Positions 13,427 through 20,385 of a DNA stretch of 21,974 nucleotides are shown here, piece by piece. Each line of letters opens with the position of its first letter. The stretch's first letter is position 1. The translations under genes and the position numbers were made by a program. This DNA comes from JBPEXY01 sp052031065. GTDB taxonomy: Bacteria > Pseudomonadota > Gammaproteobacteria > Immundisolibacterales > Immundisolibacteraceae. The notes below the pieces were generated by a model. That model saw nothing but the letters and a program-made list of their open reading frames with translations, was not told the DNA's origin and ran no database searches. The stretch spans positions 1 through 21,974 of the forward strand of contig JBPEXY010000177.1 of the NCBI GenBank assembly GCA_052031065.1, in the 5' to 3' direction.

Positions 13427-15727
13427 ATGAAAACGATCGAGAAAGTTGCAGTACTGGGCGCTGGAACCATGGGTTCCGGCATCGCCGCTCAAGTGGCCAA
13501 TTCGGGTGTAGCGGTAAGGTTACTGGACATGTCCCGGGAGGTAGCCGAGCAGGCAAAAGAATCACTATTTAGCCGCAAACCGGCGCCACTGATGAGTGAT
13601 GCCGCGGGCGACCTTATTACTACTGGTGGTTTTGATCAGGATTTGGCGTCAATCGCTGATTGCGACTGGATTGTTGAGGTAATTGTCGAACGCCTCGGGC
13701 CCAAGCAGGAGCTGTTCGAGAAAGTCGAATCGCTGCGCAAGCCCGGTTCGGTGGTGACCTCAAATACTTCCGGATTGCTGATCAGCGAGATTACAGAGAC
13801 GCTGCCGGAGAGCTTCCGTCAGGATTTTCTGATCACCCATTTTTTCAATCCACCCCGTTATATGCAGTTGCTGGAACTGGTGCCGGGCGAACAGACTGGT
13901 CGCGAAGCCTATGAAACGATAAGCGAGTTCTGCTCTGCTTCTCTTGGCAAGGTGGTGGTCGATGCTAAAGACACCCCTTGCTTCATCGGCAATCGTATTG
14001 GTGTGTTTGCGCTGATTGCAGGTTTGCGCGCGGCGGTTGATCTGGGTATTTCCATTGAAGAGGCCGACGCTGCGGCGGGTCGGCCGATGGGGTGGCCGAG
14101 TACCGGATTATTTGGGTTGCTGGACCTGGTCGGGTTCGATGTTGTTGCCGATATCTGTGACAACATGAAAGGTCAGCTGGCTGAGGATGATCCGGCACGT
14201 CCGTTTCTCGATCTGCCTGAGGTCGCGCAATGGATGTTGAGTGCAGGAATGGTCGGTAGAAAAGCCGGCAAGGGGTTCTATCGCCAGCAGGGACGGGGGC
14301 CTGACAAGGTCCGAGAAAGCCTGGACCTGCAGAGCCGCGAGTATCGGCCCTGGCAACCCTCTGAACTGGAGTCCGCGCGCTGCCGTTCAGTAGCTGATCT
14401 GGTGGCAAGTAGCGATAAGGGCGGGCAGTTTTCCTGGCAGCTGCTCGCCAATACGCTCGCCTATACCGCGACCGTTCTGGAAGAGATTGCCGACGACCCG
14501 ATGGCAGTCGATAGTGCCATGCGCGAAGGGTTCTCATGGAAATACGGTCCGTTTGAACTGATGGACCAGATCGGTGTTGCCAATCTGGTCGCCAGGTTTG
14601 AACAGGAGGGTCGGTCTGTTCCCGCGCTTTTCATAAAGGTGCTGCAGCAGGGTGATGGCTGCTTTTACCGTGAAGGAGAAGAGAGTAGGGAATATTTCAG
14701 TGCGGACGGGCAGTATCGCCCGATTGAGGAACCTGTTGAGGCGTGGAGTGTGGCTTCGTTGCAGCGCAGGAGTCAGCCGCTTTATGAAAACAGATCAGCG
14801 TCTGTCTGGGATGCGGGTGATGGCATTGCGTTGCTTGAACTGCACTCCAAGATGAACGCTGTTGATGAGCTGACGGTCGCGGCGATGATCGAAGCGTGCG
14901 AGCTGCTTGAAGGCCAGTACCATGGGTTGGTGGTTGGAACGGACGGGCCGAATATCTCTGTTGGCGCTAATTTACAGACTATGCTGGATGCCGCACGAGA
15001 GCAGAACTGGTCATTTCTGTCACAGTTCATCGGTAACTTTCAACAGGCACTACTGGCATTGAAAACGGCACCGGCGCCGGTGGTTGTGGCTGCACGTGGC
15101 ATGGCGCTGGGCGGTGGTTGTGAACTGGTGTTGCACGGTAATGCGGTACAGGCACATGCTGAACTGGCAGCCGGACTGGTGGAGATGAAGGTCGGGTTGA
15201 TCCCAGCGGGCGGTGGCACCAAAGAGATGGTGTTGCGACACACGGCGGGCAAATCGGGCGCCGGGCTCGAACAGGGTCTGTTGACTGCCTTTGATCTGAT
15301 TGCTGGCGCCCGGGTGTCCTCCTCTGCCGCTCAGGCCAGGCAGATGGGTGTTCTGCAAAGCGCAGATGGAGTGTCGATGAACCGCCTGCGTCTGCTAGCC
15401 GATGCCAAGGGGAAAGCGCTAGCGATGGCAGAGAACTACTCGCCGATCACCCCGGCGGTAAGACTCCTGCCTGGTACTACAATGGTTGATCGAATACACA
15501 GTTTGATCGACGAACGTCTCGCAGCGGATAAAATAGCTCCACATGACGCAGTGGTGGCAAAACAACTCGCCGTGATTATCAGTGGTGGCAACCAGCCTGC
15601 AGCTGAGGTAACAGAAGCACAGTTGTTTGATCTTGAACTGGAAATCTTCCTCCAGTTACTGGGGTTGGAGGCGTCCCAGGCACGGATGGAACACATGCTT
15701 AAAACCGGAAAGCCATTGCAGAACTGA
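13427..15727 (+). CDS. 3-hydroxyacyl-CoA dehydrogenase / enoyl-CoA hydratase fusion, dehydrogenase-first (FadN-like)
   Basis: A fused beta-oxidation enzyme with the domain order opposite to FadB/FadJ: dehydrogenase first, hydratase last. In the 766-residue product, the NAD-binding GAGTMGSG is at 11-18, the catalytic His138 lies in HFFNPPRYMQL, and GRKAGKGFY marks the C-terminal dehydrogenase helical domain. The crotonase domain (about 470-660) has GGGCELVLHG with Glu566 and GLVEMKVGLIPAGGG with Glu586, the two catalytic acids. This matches the layout of Bacillus FadN and archaeal fusions. Family members in proteobacteria often pair with a separate thiolase and acyl-CoA dehydrogenase, neither of which follows here. 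Instead ETF-QO, etfB and etfA follow, so it heads an operon linking beta-oxidation to ubiquinone. Chain-length preference cannot be told. The start ATG has only a weak ribosome binding site (CGGAC). Confidence 0.92.
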   Translation: MKTIEKVAVLGAGTMGSGIAAQVANSGVAVRLLDMSREVAEQAKESLFSRKPAPLMSDAAGDLITTGGFDQDLASIADCDWIVEVIVERLGPKQELFEKVESLRKPGSVVTSNTSGLLISEITETLPESFRQDFLITHFFNPPRYMQLLELVPGEQTGREAYETISEFCSASLGKVVVDAKDTPCFIGNRIGVFALIAGLRAAVDLGISIEEADAAAGRPMGWPSTGLFGLLDLVGFDVVADICDNMKGQLAEDDPARPFLDLPEVAQWMLSAGMVGRKAGKGFYRQQGRGPDKVRESLDLQSREYRPWQPSELESARCRSVADLVASSDKGGQFSWQLLANTLAYTATVLEEIADDPMAVDSAMREGFSWKYGPFELMDQIGVANLVARFEQEGRSVPALFIKVLQQGDGCFYREGEESREYFSADGQYRPIEEPVEAWSVASLQRRSQPLYENRSASVWDAGDGIALLELHSKMNAVDELTVAAMIEACELLEGQYHGLVVGTDGPNISVGANLQTMLDAAREQNWSFLSQFIGNFQQALLALKTAPAPVVVAARGMALGGGCELVLHGNAVQAHAELAAGLVEMKVGLIPAGGGTKEMVLRHTAGKSGAGLEQGLLTAFDLIAGARVSSSAAQARQMGVLQSADGVSMNRLRLLADAKGKALAMAENYSPITPAVRLLPGTTMVDRIHSLIDERLAADKIAPHDAVVAKQLAVIISGGNQPAAEVTEAQLFDLELEIFLQLLGLEASQARMEHMLKTGKPLQN

Positions 15728-15786
15728 TATGCATGGACGTGTTAAAGGGATAACAGACAGAGCAGGGCCGGGGGATAGATAGAGTA

Positions 15787-17391
15787 ATGGACGAAAGAGA
15801 TGTGATTGAGTTTGATGTGCTGGTTGTCGGTGCAGGCCCGGCGGGCCTGGCGACTGCAATCAGACTCAAACAGCTACGCGACGAGCTCAATGTCTGCGTG
15901 ATTGAGAAAGCTTCGACGGTTGGCGCGCAGATTCTCTCTGGTGCGGTTATGGAGCCAGGTCCACTGGATGAACTGTTGCCCGACTGGCGGGACAATCCGC
16001 CACCGATCTGTCAGCCGGTTGTGAAAGATGAATTTTCGCTACTGACCAGCAGTCGGCGCATTCGTCTGCCCAACCCGCCGCAGATGAACAATCATGGCAA
16101 TTTCATTATCTCCCTCGGAGCAACCTGCGCCTGGTTGGCAGAACAGGCTGAAGAGATGGGTGTCGAGGTTTACCCCGGGTTTGCTGCTTCGGAACCGTTG
16201 TTTGATGAATCGGGTGAGCGCGTCATTGGAGTGCGTATCGGGGATATGGGGGTCGATAAAGCCGGTGAGCCCAAAGACGGCTATATGCAGGGCGTGGATA
16301 TCACCGCGACGGTCACGGTATTGGCCGAGGGGTGTCGCGGTAGTGTCAGCAAGGCATTGATTGCCAAATATGAACTAGATGCCAGTGCCGACCCACAAAC
16401 CTATGGCATCGGCATGAAAGAGCTTTGGCAGGTTCCTGCGGGTCGGGTAACCCCGGGAGTGGTGCAGCACACCATTGGTTGGCCAATGGATAGCAGCACC
16501 TATGGCGGTAGTTTTCTCTATCAGTTGGATGAAGACCTGGTCGCGGTCGGTTTCGTGGTGGGGCTTGATTACAAGGACCCCCATTTTGAACCGTTTGAGG
16601 CATTTCAACAGTTTAAAAACCATCCGTCGGTGAAACCGTTACTGGAAGGCGGATCGATCATCTCTAGTGGCGCACGGGCTATTGTTGAAGGCGGCATCCA
16701 GTCACTGCCAAAACTGGAGATGCCGGGTGCGATGCTGGTTGGTGATGCCGGGGGGAAACTCAATGTGCCGAAGATAAAAGGAACTCACATGGCGCTCCGT
16801 TCAGGCATGCTGGCTGCGGAACATCTGGCGGGTAAACTGGAGTCATCCGGGTTCGATGGACTGTGGCGCAGTTCCGAGTCAGCTGCGGAGCTGCATAAGG
16901 TGCGTAATATCCGTCCCGGTTTTCATAAAGGACTCTGGATGGGCCTGATTAACGCGGCTATTGAAACGGCAACCCTTGGCAAGCTGCCGCGCACCCTGAG
17001 CAATCATGCCGATCACGATCAGTTAAACCGCGTTGCGGAGCCCAGGCTGTCCGAAACATTTGACCGGTCGGTACGCACGCTGGATCCGCGTGACCGCCTT
17101 GCATCAGTCTATTTCGCCGCGACTGAACATGATGAGGATCAGCCGGTGCATCTTAAGGTCGCCGATACCGACCTTTGCGTTACCCGCTGTCGTGAAGAGT
17201 TTGCCAACCCCTGTACACGGTTTTGCCCGGCTAATGTCTACGAGATGATAGAAGAAGAGGCGGGGCCACGCCTGCAGATCAACTCGGCCAACTGTGTCCA
17301 TTGTAAGACCTGTGACATCAAGGACCCCTACCAGGTTATTACCTGGACTACGCCAGAAGGCGGCGCGGGGCCCAATTACGTCAATATGTAA
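15787..17391 (+). CDS. Electron transfer flavoprotein-ubiquinone oxidoreductase (ETF-QO)
   Basis: Passes electrons from reduced ETF to ubiquinone at the inner membrane, using FAD and one 4Fe-4S cluster. The 534-residue product is within the range of bacterial ETF-QO. It has the FAD-binding VVGAGPAGLATAIRL near the N-terminus (GAGPAG 15-20), FIISLGATCAWLAEQAEEMGVE, LVGDAGGKLNVPKIKGTH, and the C-terminal ferredoxin-like part with cluster ligands Cys480 (RFCPANVYE), Cys503, Cys506 and Cys509 (CVHCKTCDIKDP). There are no transmembrane helices; the family is a monotopic membrane protein. The ATG at 15787 is preceded by GGGGGA and GATAGAG. It lies 59 bases after the FadN-like gene and 25 bases before etfB, consistent with one transcript. 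Confidence 0.96.
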   Translation: MDERDVIEFDVLVVGAGPAGLATAIRLKQLRDELNVCVIEKASTVGAQILSGAVMEPGPLDELLPDWRDNPPPICQPVVKDEFSLLTSSRRIRLPNPPQMNNHGNFIISLGATCAWLAEQAEEMGVEVYPGFAASEPLFDESGERVIGVRIGDMGVDKAGEPKDGYMQGVDITATVTVLAEGCRGSVSKALIAKYELDASADPQTYGIGMKELWQVPAGRVTPGVVQHTIGWPMDSSTYGGSFLYQLDEDLVAVGFVVGLDYKDPHFEPFEAFQQFKNHPSVKPLLEGGSIISSGARAIVEGGIQSLPKLEMPGAMLVGDAGGKLNVPKIKGTHMALRSGMLAAEHLAGKLESSGFDGLWRSSESAAELHKVRNIRPGFHKGLWMGLINAAIETATLGKLPRTLSNHADHDQLNRVAEPRLSETFDRSVRTLDPRDRLASVYFAATEHDEDQPVHLKVADTDLCVTRCREEFANPCTRFCPANVYEMIEEEAGPRLQINSANCVHCKTCDIKDPYQVITWTTPEGGAGPNYVNM

Positions 17392-17416
17392 CGGATGAGG
17401 AAAGAGACAGAACATC

Positions 17417-18169
17417 ATGAAAATTCTGGTCTGTGTAAAACGAGTGGTGGATTACAACGTCAGAATCCGGGTTAAACCGGACGGCAGCGGGGTGGTTACC
17501 GACGGTGTAAAAATGAGCATGAACCCGTTTGATGAAATCGCGGTGGAAGAAGCATTGCGAATTCGCGAACGCGGTGAGGCCGACGAGATTATCATTGCCA
17601 GTATTGGTGCCAAGCCGGTACAAGAGCAGATTAGAACGGCGCTGGCGATGGGCGCCGACCGGGGCGTGCACGTTCAGGTCGATGAGGCCATACAGCCACT
17701 AACCGCCGCGCGCACGATCCTCGCTCTGGCCCAAACTGAGGGGGCTGATCTGGTGCTGGTGGGCAAGCAGGCTATCGACGATGACAACAACCAGACGGCG
17801 CAGATGGTTGCGGCGTTATGGGGTCGTCCGCAGGCGACCTTCGTGTCTGAAATCAGTTTTGCCGATGGCGTAGCAACCACGGTCCGTGAAGTGGACGCTG
17901 GGCTCGAGGTGTTGCAGGTCGATCTGCCGGCAGTGGTGTCGGTTGATCTGCGTCTCAATGAGCCCCGCTACGTCAAACTACCCGACATGATGAAAGCAAA
18001 AAAGAAAACCATCGATGAAAAGACATTGTCTGATCTCGGCGTCGAGATCAGTGACGGGGTGACCTCTCAGGGTGTGCGGCCACCGGAAGGTCGTCAGGCC
18101 GGCAAAAAAGTGGAAACTGTCGAAGAGTTAATCAAGGAATTACAGGCAAGGGGTCTGGTCAATGACTAA
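17417..18169 (+). CDS. etfB: Electron transfer flavoprotein subunit beta
   Basis: Small subunit of the ETF heterodimer, which accepts electrons from acyl-CoA and other dehydrogenases. The 250-residue product is the normal length. It starts MKILVCVKRVVDYNVRIRVK, has MNPFDEIAVEEALRIRE, the AMP-binding region GKQAIDDDNNQTAQM (116-130), and the recognition loop LRLNEPRYVKLPDMMKAKKK (178-197), which docks on partner dehydrogenases. The GKQAID and LNEPRY motifs identify the group I ETF of respiratory metabolism rather than a bifurcating FixB-type system. AGGAAAGAG lies upstream of the ATG. Its last eight bases overlap the start of etfA, implying translational coupling. Confidence 0.98.
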   Translation: MKILVCVKRVVDYNVRIRVKPDGSGVVTDGVKMSMNPFDEIAVEEALRIRERGEADEIIIASIGAKPVQEQIRTALAMGADRGVHVQVDEAIQPLTAARTILALAQTEGADLVLVGKQAIDDDNNQTAQMVAALWGRPQATFVSEISFADGVATTVREVDAGLEVLQVDLPAVVSVDLRLNEPRYVKLPDMMKAKKKTIDEKTLSDLGVEISDGVTSQGVRPPEGRQAGKKVETVEELIKELQARGLVND

Positions 18170-19112
18170 AGTACTGATCGTTGCGGAGCACGATGGCGAG
18201 AAGCTGAATTCCTCAACCGCCAAAACACTGACCTGTGCAAAGGATATCGCCGCGGGTAGTGTCGATGTTGCTGTATTTGGTTCAGCCGGTAGTGAAGGGG
18301 TTTGTGAGCAGGTTGCCCAACTTGATGGGGTTGCCAGGGTTTTATATCTGCAACGCGCCGAAAACGGTAATCCCGTAGCTGCCGTACTGGCTCCCCAATT
18401 GGTTGAGCTGGCTGGCGGATATACTCATGTTCTGGCGCCTTCGACAACTTTTGGCAAGGACCTCGCGCCGCGGTTAGCGGCACTTCTGGGCGTACCATCG
18501 ATCACCGATGTCATGAAGGTGGTCTCTACAGATACCTTTGAACGTCCCATTTACGCCGGCAATGCCATCGATACGGTGAAACTGCCAGAGTCAGTCGCGG
18601 TGATGGTTGGTACCGCCAGGCCAGCATCCTTTAAAGCTGCTGGTGAGTCCGGGAATAGTGCGCCGATTGAGCCGGTCTCTGTGGAGGTGCAGTTACCTGA
18701 ACACAGCCGCTTTGTTGAGTTGCGTCAACAGGCTTCGGACCGTCCCGATCTGCAATCGGCGCCGAAGGTGGTTTCCGGTGGTCGCGGCGTCGGCAGTGGA
18801 GAGAATTTTCATGTTATCTACTCGCTTGCTGACAAGCTTGGTGCCGGGGTCGGGGCGTCCCGAGCAGCCGTTGACGCCGGGTTTGTGCCCAACGATATGC
18901 AGGTTGGGCAGACCGGTAAGGTGATTGCGCCCGACCTTTATGTTGCTTGCGGTATTTCAGGTGCCATTCAACACCTGGCGGGAATCAAGGACGCCGGCAC
19001 CATTGTGGCGATTAACAGTGATCCTGACGCACCAATTTTTGAGGTGGCTGATCTGGGTCTGGTGGGTGATCTGTTTGAGCTGTTGCCCGCGCTGGAGAAA
19101 GCGCTGCCGTAA
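18162..19112 (+). CDS. etfA: Electron transfer flavoprotein subunit alpha
   Basis: FAD-carrying large subunit of ETF. The 316-residue product is of usual size. The N-terminal domain (about 1-190) includes HVLAPSTTFGKDLAPRLAAL. The C-terminal FAD domain has SGGRG (205-209), GASRAAVDAG (231-240), VGQTGKVIAPDLYVACGISG (248-267) and NSDPDAPIF (285-293), the ETF alpha signature. The start ATG lies inside the end of etfB in ATGACTAA, an 8-base overlap, so subunits are probably made in matched amounts. It is the last gene of the 13427-19112 operon; a long stem-loop follows at 19198-19231, shared with the end of phaR. Confidence 0.98.
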   Translation: MTKVLIVAEHDGEKLNSSTAKTLTCAKDIAAGSVDVAVFGSAGSEGVCEQVAQLDGVARVLYLQRAENGNPVAAVLAPQLVELAGGYTHVLAPSTTFGKDLAPRLAALLGVPSITDVMKVVSTDTFERPIYAGNAIDTVKLPESVAVMVGTARPASFKAAGESGNSAPIEPVSVEVQLPEHSRFVELRQQASDRPDLQSAPKVVSGGRGVGSGENFHVIYSLADKLGAGVGASRAAVDAGFVPNDMQVGQTGKVIAPDLYVACGISGAIQHLAGIKDAGTIVAINSDPDAPIFEVADLGLVGDLFELLPALEKALP

Positions 19113-19197
19113 CCAGGTCGTGGCATTCCCGATTGTTCTATTGCGGGCGTAAGGTTTCAGCTTCAGAGCTATTCCACTCTTAAATAACGGTGATCGA

Positions 19198-19231
19198 CCA
19201 ACTAGCCGGGAGTTAATCCCCGGTTAGTTGG
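19198..19231. terminator. Stem-loop between convergent etfA and phaR, covering the phaR stop codon
   Basis: CCAACTAGCCGGG (19198-19210) and CCCGGTTAGTTGG (19219-19231) form a 13-bp stem around an 8-base loop that contains the phaR stop codon. The one non-Watson-Crick pair is G-U read as plus-strand RNA and a C-A mismatch on the minus strand, so it fits etfA transcripts better. No T-run follows on either strand, so it may act as a 3'-end stabiliser as much as a terminator. Confidence 0.5.
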
Positions 19232-19884
19232 TTGAGCCGTTGCTGCATAGAAGCGAGCTGGTCTTGTAGCTCCTTTAGCTCTTCCGCGTCAGGGGTTGGC
19301 CGGTCGTTTTGTTCAGTTGTGGGGCTCTGTGCCGCGTCTGTCGTCAACGCTGCTTGATCCCGCTGTCCCAGTTGCATCAGTTCGCCAATCTGCTCAGTGG
19401 AAAGATGTGCCGGAGCAAAAATCTCCATGAGTGATTTCCACATGCCGGTTTGCTGATCCCTGGCTTCATCGGTCTCGGGGGGCGAAGCAAAATCGGAAAA
19501 AAGCCCATCCATCTGCTGCTGCAGTGAGCTCTGCTGGCGCATGAAGTTGGTCAGGGCGTTGCCCAGGTAGTCAACAAACATCTGGTTAATCGGTGAAGGA
19601 ATGTAAAGACTAACGACCTCGCGCAACGCTTCGGTCGTCATCATCGATTTTTCCTCGACCATTTCGTGATCGCTGATGATCTGAACCAGAATCTGTCGGG
19701 TAATGTCTTTGCCGGTACGCGCGTCTTCGACAACAAAGTGGACATGTTCCCGAGCCAGTACCGTTAAATCAGCCAGCGTGATGTAACGACTTTTTTCGGT
19801 GTCATAGAGCCTTCGATTGGCGTATTTCTTGATGAGCTTGGTTGGTTTGTCGGAAGAAGGGCTCATTAAAGAGGAAGGGCTCAT
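19213..19884 (-). CDS. phaR: Polyhydroxyalkanoate synthesis regulator PhaR
   Basis: A DNA-binding repressor that controls phasin and PHA genes and can sense PHA granules. The 223-residue product has the PHB/PHA accumulation regulator DNA-binding domain near the N-terminus: LIKKYANRRLYDTEKSRYIT (17-36), then VVEDARTGKDITRQILVQII. A second conserved region (LYIPSPINQMFVDYLG, then a Q-rich helix) and a C-terminal coiled segment ending QLASMQQRLNQLTGD follow. Start choice is open: TTG 19923, ATG 19884 or ATG 19866. None has a strong ribosome binding site. The candidate promoter predicts a transcript starting near 19920, excluding the TTG, so I chose 19884. The two ATGs come from an 18-base-period duplication (MSPSSL, MSPSSD). 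No phasin or PHA synthase gene is in the window. Confidence 0.92.
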   Translation of the reverse strand: MSPSSLMSPSSDKPTKLIKKYANRRLYDTEKSRYITLADLTVLAREHVHFVVEDARTGKDITRQILVQIISDHEMVEEKSMMTTEALREVVSLYIPSPINQMFVDYLGNALTNFMRQQSSLQQQMDGLFSDFASPPETDEARDQQTGMWKSLMEIFAPAHLSTEQIGELMQLGQRDQAALTTDAAQSPTTEQNDRPTPDAEELKELQDQLASMQQRLNQLTGD

Positions 19885-19888
19885 TAAA
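19856..19888 (-). repeat. 18-bp-period duplication across the phaR start
   Basis: GAAGGGCTCATTAAA occurs at 19856-19870 and again at 19874-19888. Read on the minus strand it repeats the start codon context and six codons (MSPSS plus one residue), offering two in-frame ATG starts. Confidence 0.9.
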
Positions 19889-19926
19889 ATAGACTGGAGT
19901 TGGGCAAGCGTGAACAAGAGCAAGCG

Positions 19927-19966
19927 GTTATAGGCACCTGGTAAGAACCGGGTGAAACAACCCGGT
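19927..19966 (-). promoter_or_regulatory. Candidate phaR promoter with operator palindrome on the -35 box
   Basis: On the minus strand TTCACC (19956 to 19951) and TATAAC (19932 to 19927) are 18 bases apart. ACCGGGT (19947-19953), six bases, ACCCGGT (19960-19966) is a perfect 7-bp inverted repeat covering the -35 box. This is a natural position for autorepression by PhaR, which is inferred, not shown; known PhaR sites are usually described as TGC-rich. Confidence 0.48.
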
Positions 19967-20019
19967 CACTTGTTGGGCCACCGTTGGAGAGCTGAATTTT
20001 GGGTAGTCGCTGTCCGTTT

Positions 20020-20070
20020 GTCCAGCATCCCATCAACCAGGGCTGAGTCCAGCATCCCATCAACCAGGGC
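20020..20070. repeat. 27-bp tandem duplication upstream of tkt
   Basis: The 24 bases at 20020-20043 (beginning GTCCAGCATC and ending ACCAGGGC) recur exactly at 20047-20070, with TGA between them. Two copies, no coding frame. Confidence 0.9.
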
Positions 20071-20090
20071 GAATATGATAATCTTCGCCC
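20067..20090. repeat. Inverted repeat GGGCGAA N10 TTCGCCC
   Basis: A perfect 7-bp inverted repeat around an AT-rich 10-base spacer. It begins in the last bases of the 27-bp duplication. It could be a regulator site or a weak stem-loop. Confidence 0.6.
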
Positions 20091-20227
20091 CCCGTTTATT
20101 ACGGTCCTGAGGGATCATGACGGGAGCGCGGCGAGATCATAGCGACCCCAGGAGAGTTGCGGTACAGCGTATTCTTTTTCTGTAAGCTGCCCACAGCAGA
20201 CGTGTAACTCTGGTTAGGTTGTACCCC

Positions 20228-20249
20228 ATTATTTACGCGATTAAATAAT
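20228..20249. promoter_or_regulatory. AT-rich palindrome upstream of tkt, candidate operator
   Basis: ATTATTTA (20228-20235), CGCGAT, TAAATAAT (20242-20249): a perfect 8-bp inverted repeat with one-helical-turn geometry, standing out from the GC-rich surroundings. It sits 137 bases before the tkt ATG. It could bind a dimeric regulator or include promoter elements. Confidence 0.4.
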
Positions 20250-20385
20250 TGCCTGCCTGGCGGGCTGATTGAAATGGGTTTCCGTCTTTTTTCAGTGCAC
20301 AGCGTTCGAGATCGTGGCAGAACGAAGTTGGCGTCACCCGCTTCGTGGTGTTGATTAGTCCCGGACAATCTTTCGTAGACCTCTT

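Larger units (their letters stand above)
19885..20385. other. Divergent intergenic region between phaR and tkt
   Basis: No gene supported in these 501 bases. They hold the phaR promoter with its palindrome (19927-19966), a 27-bp tandem duplication (20020-20070), an inverted repeat GGGCGAA/TTCGCCC (20067-20090), an AT-rich palindrome (20228-20249), and a stem ACGAAG/CTTCGT (20322-20346) in the tkt leader. I could not pick a firm tkt promoter. Confidence 0.6.

Noticed and set aside
19885..19923. TTG start for phaR at 19923
   Set aside because: The candidate promoter puts the transcript start at about 19920, so the TTG would not be in the message; AGGTG upstream keeps it as a weak alternative if the promoter call is wrong.
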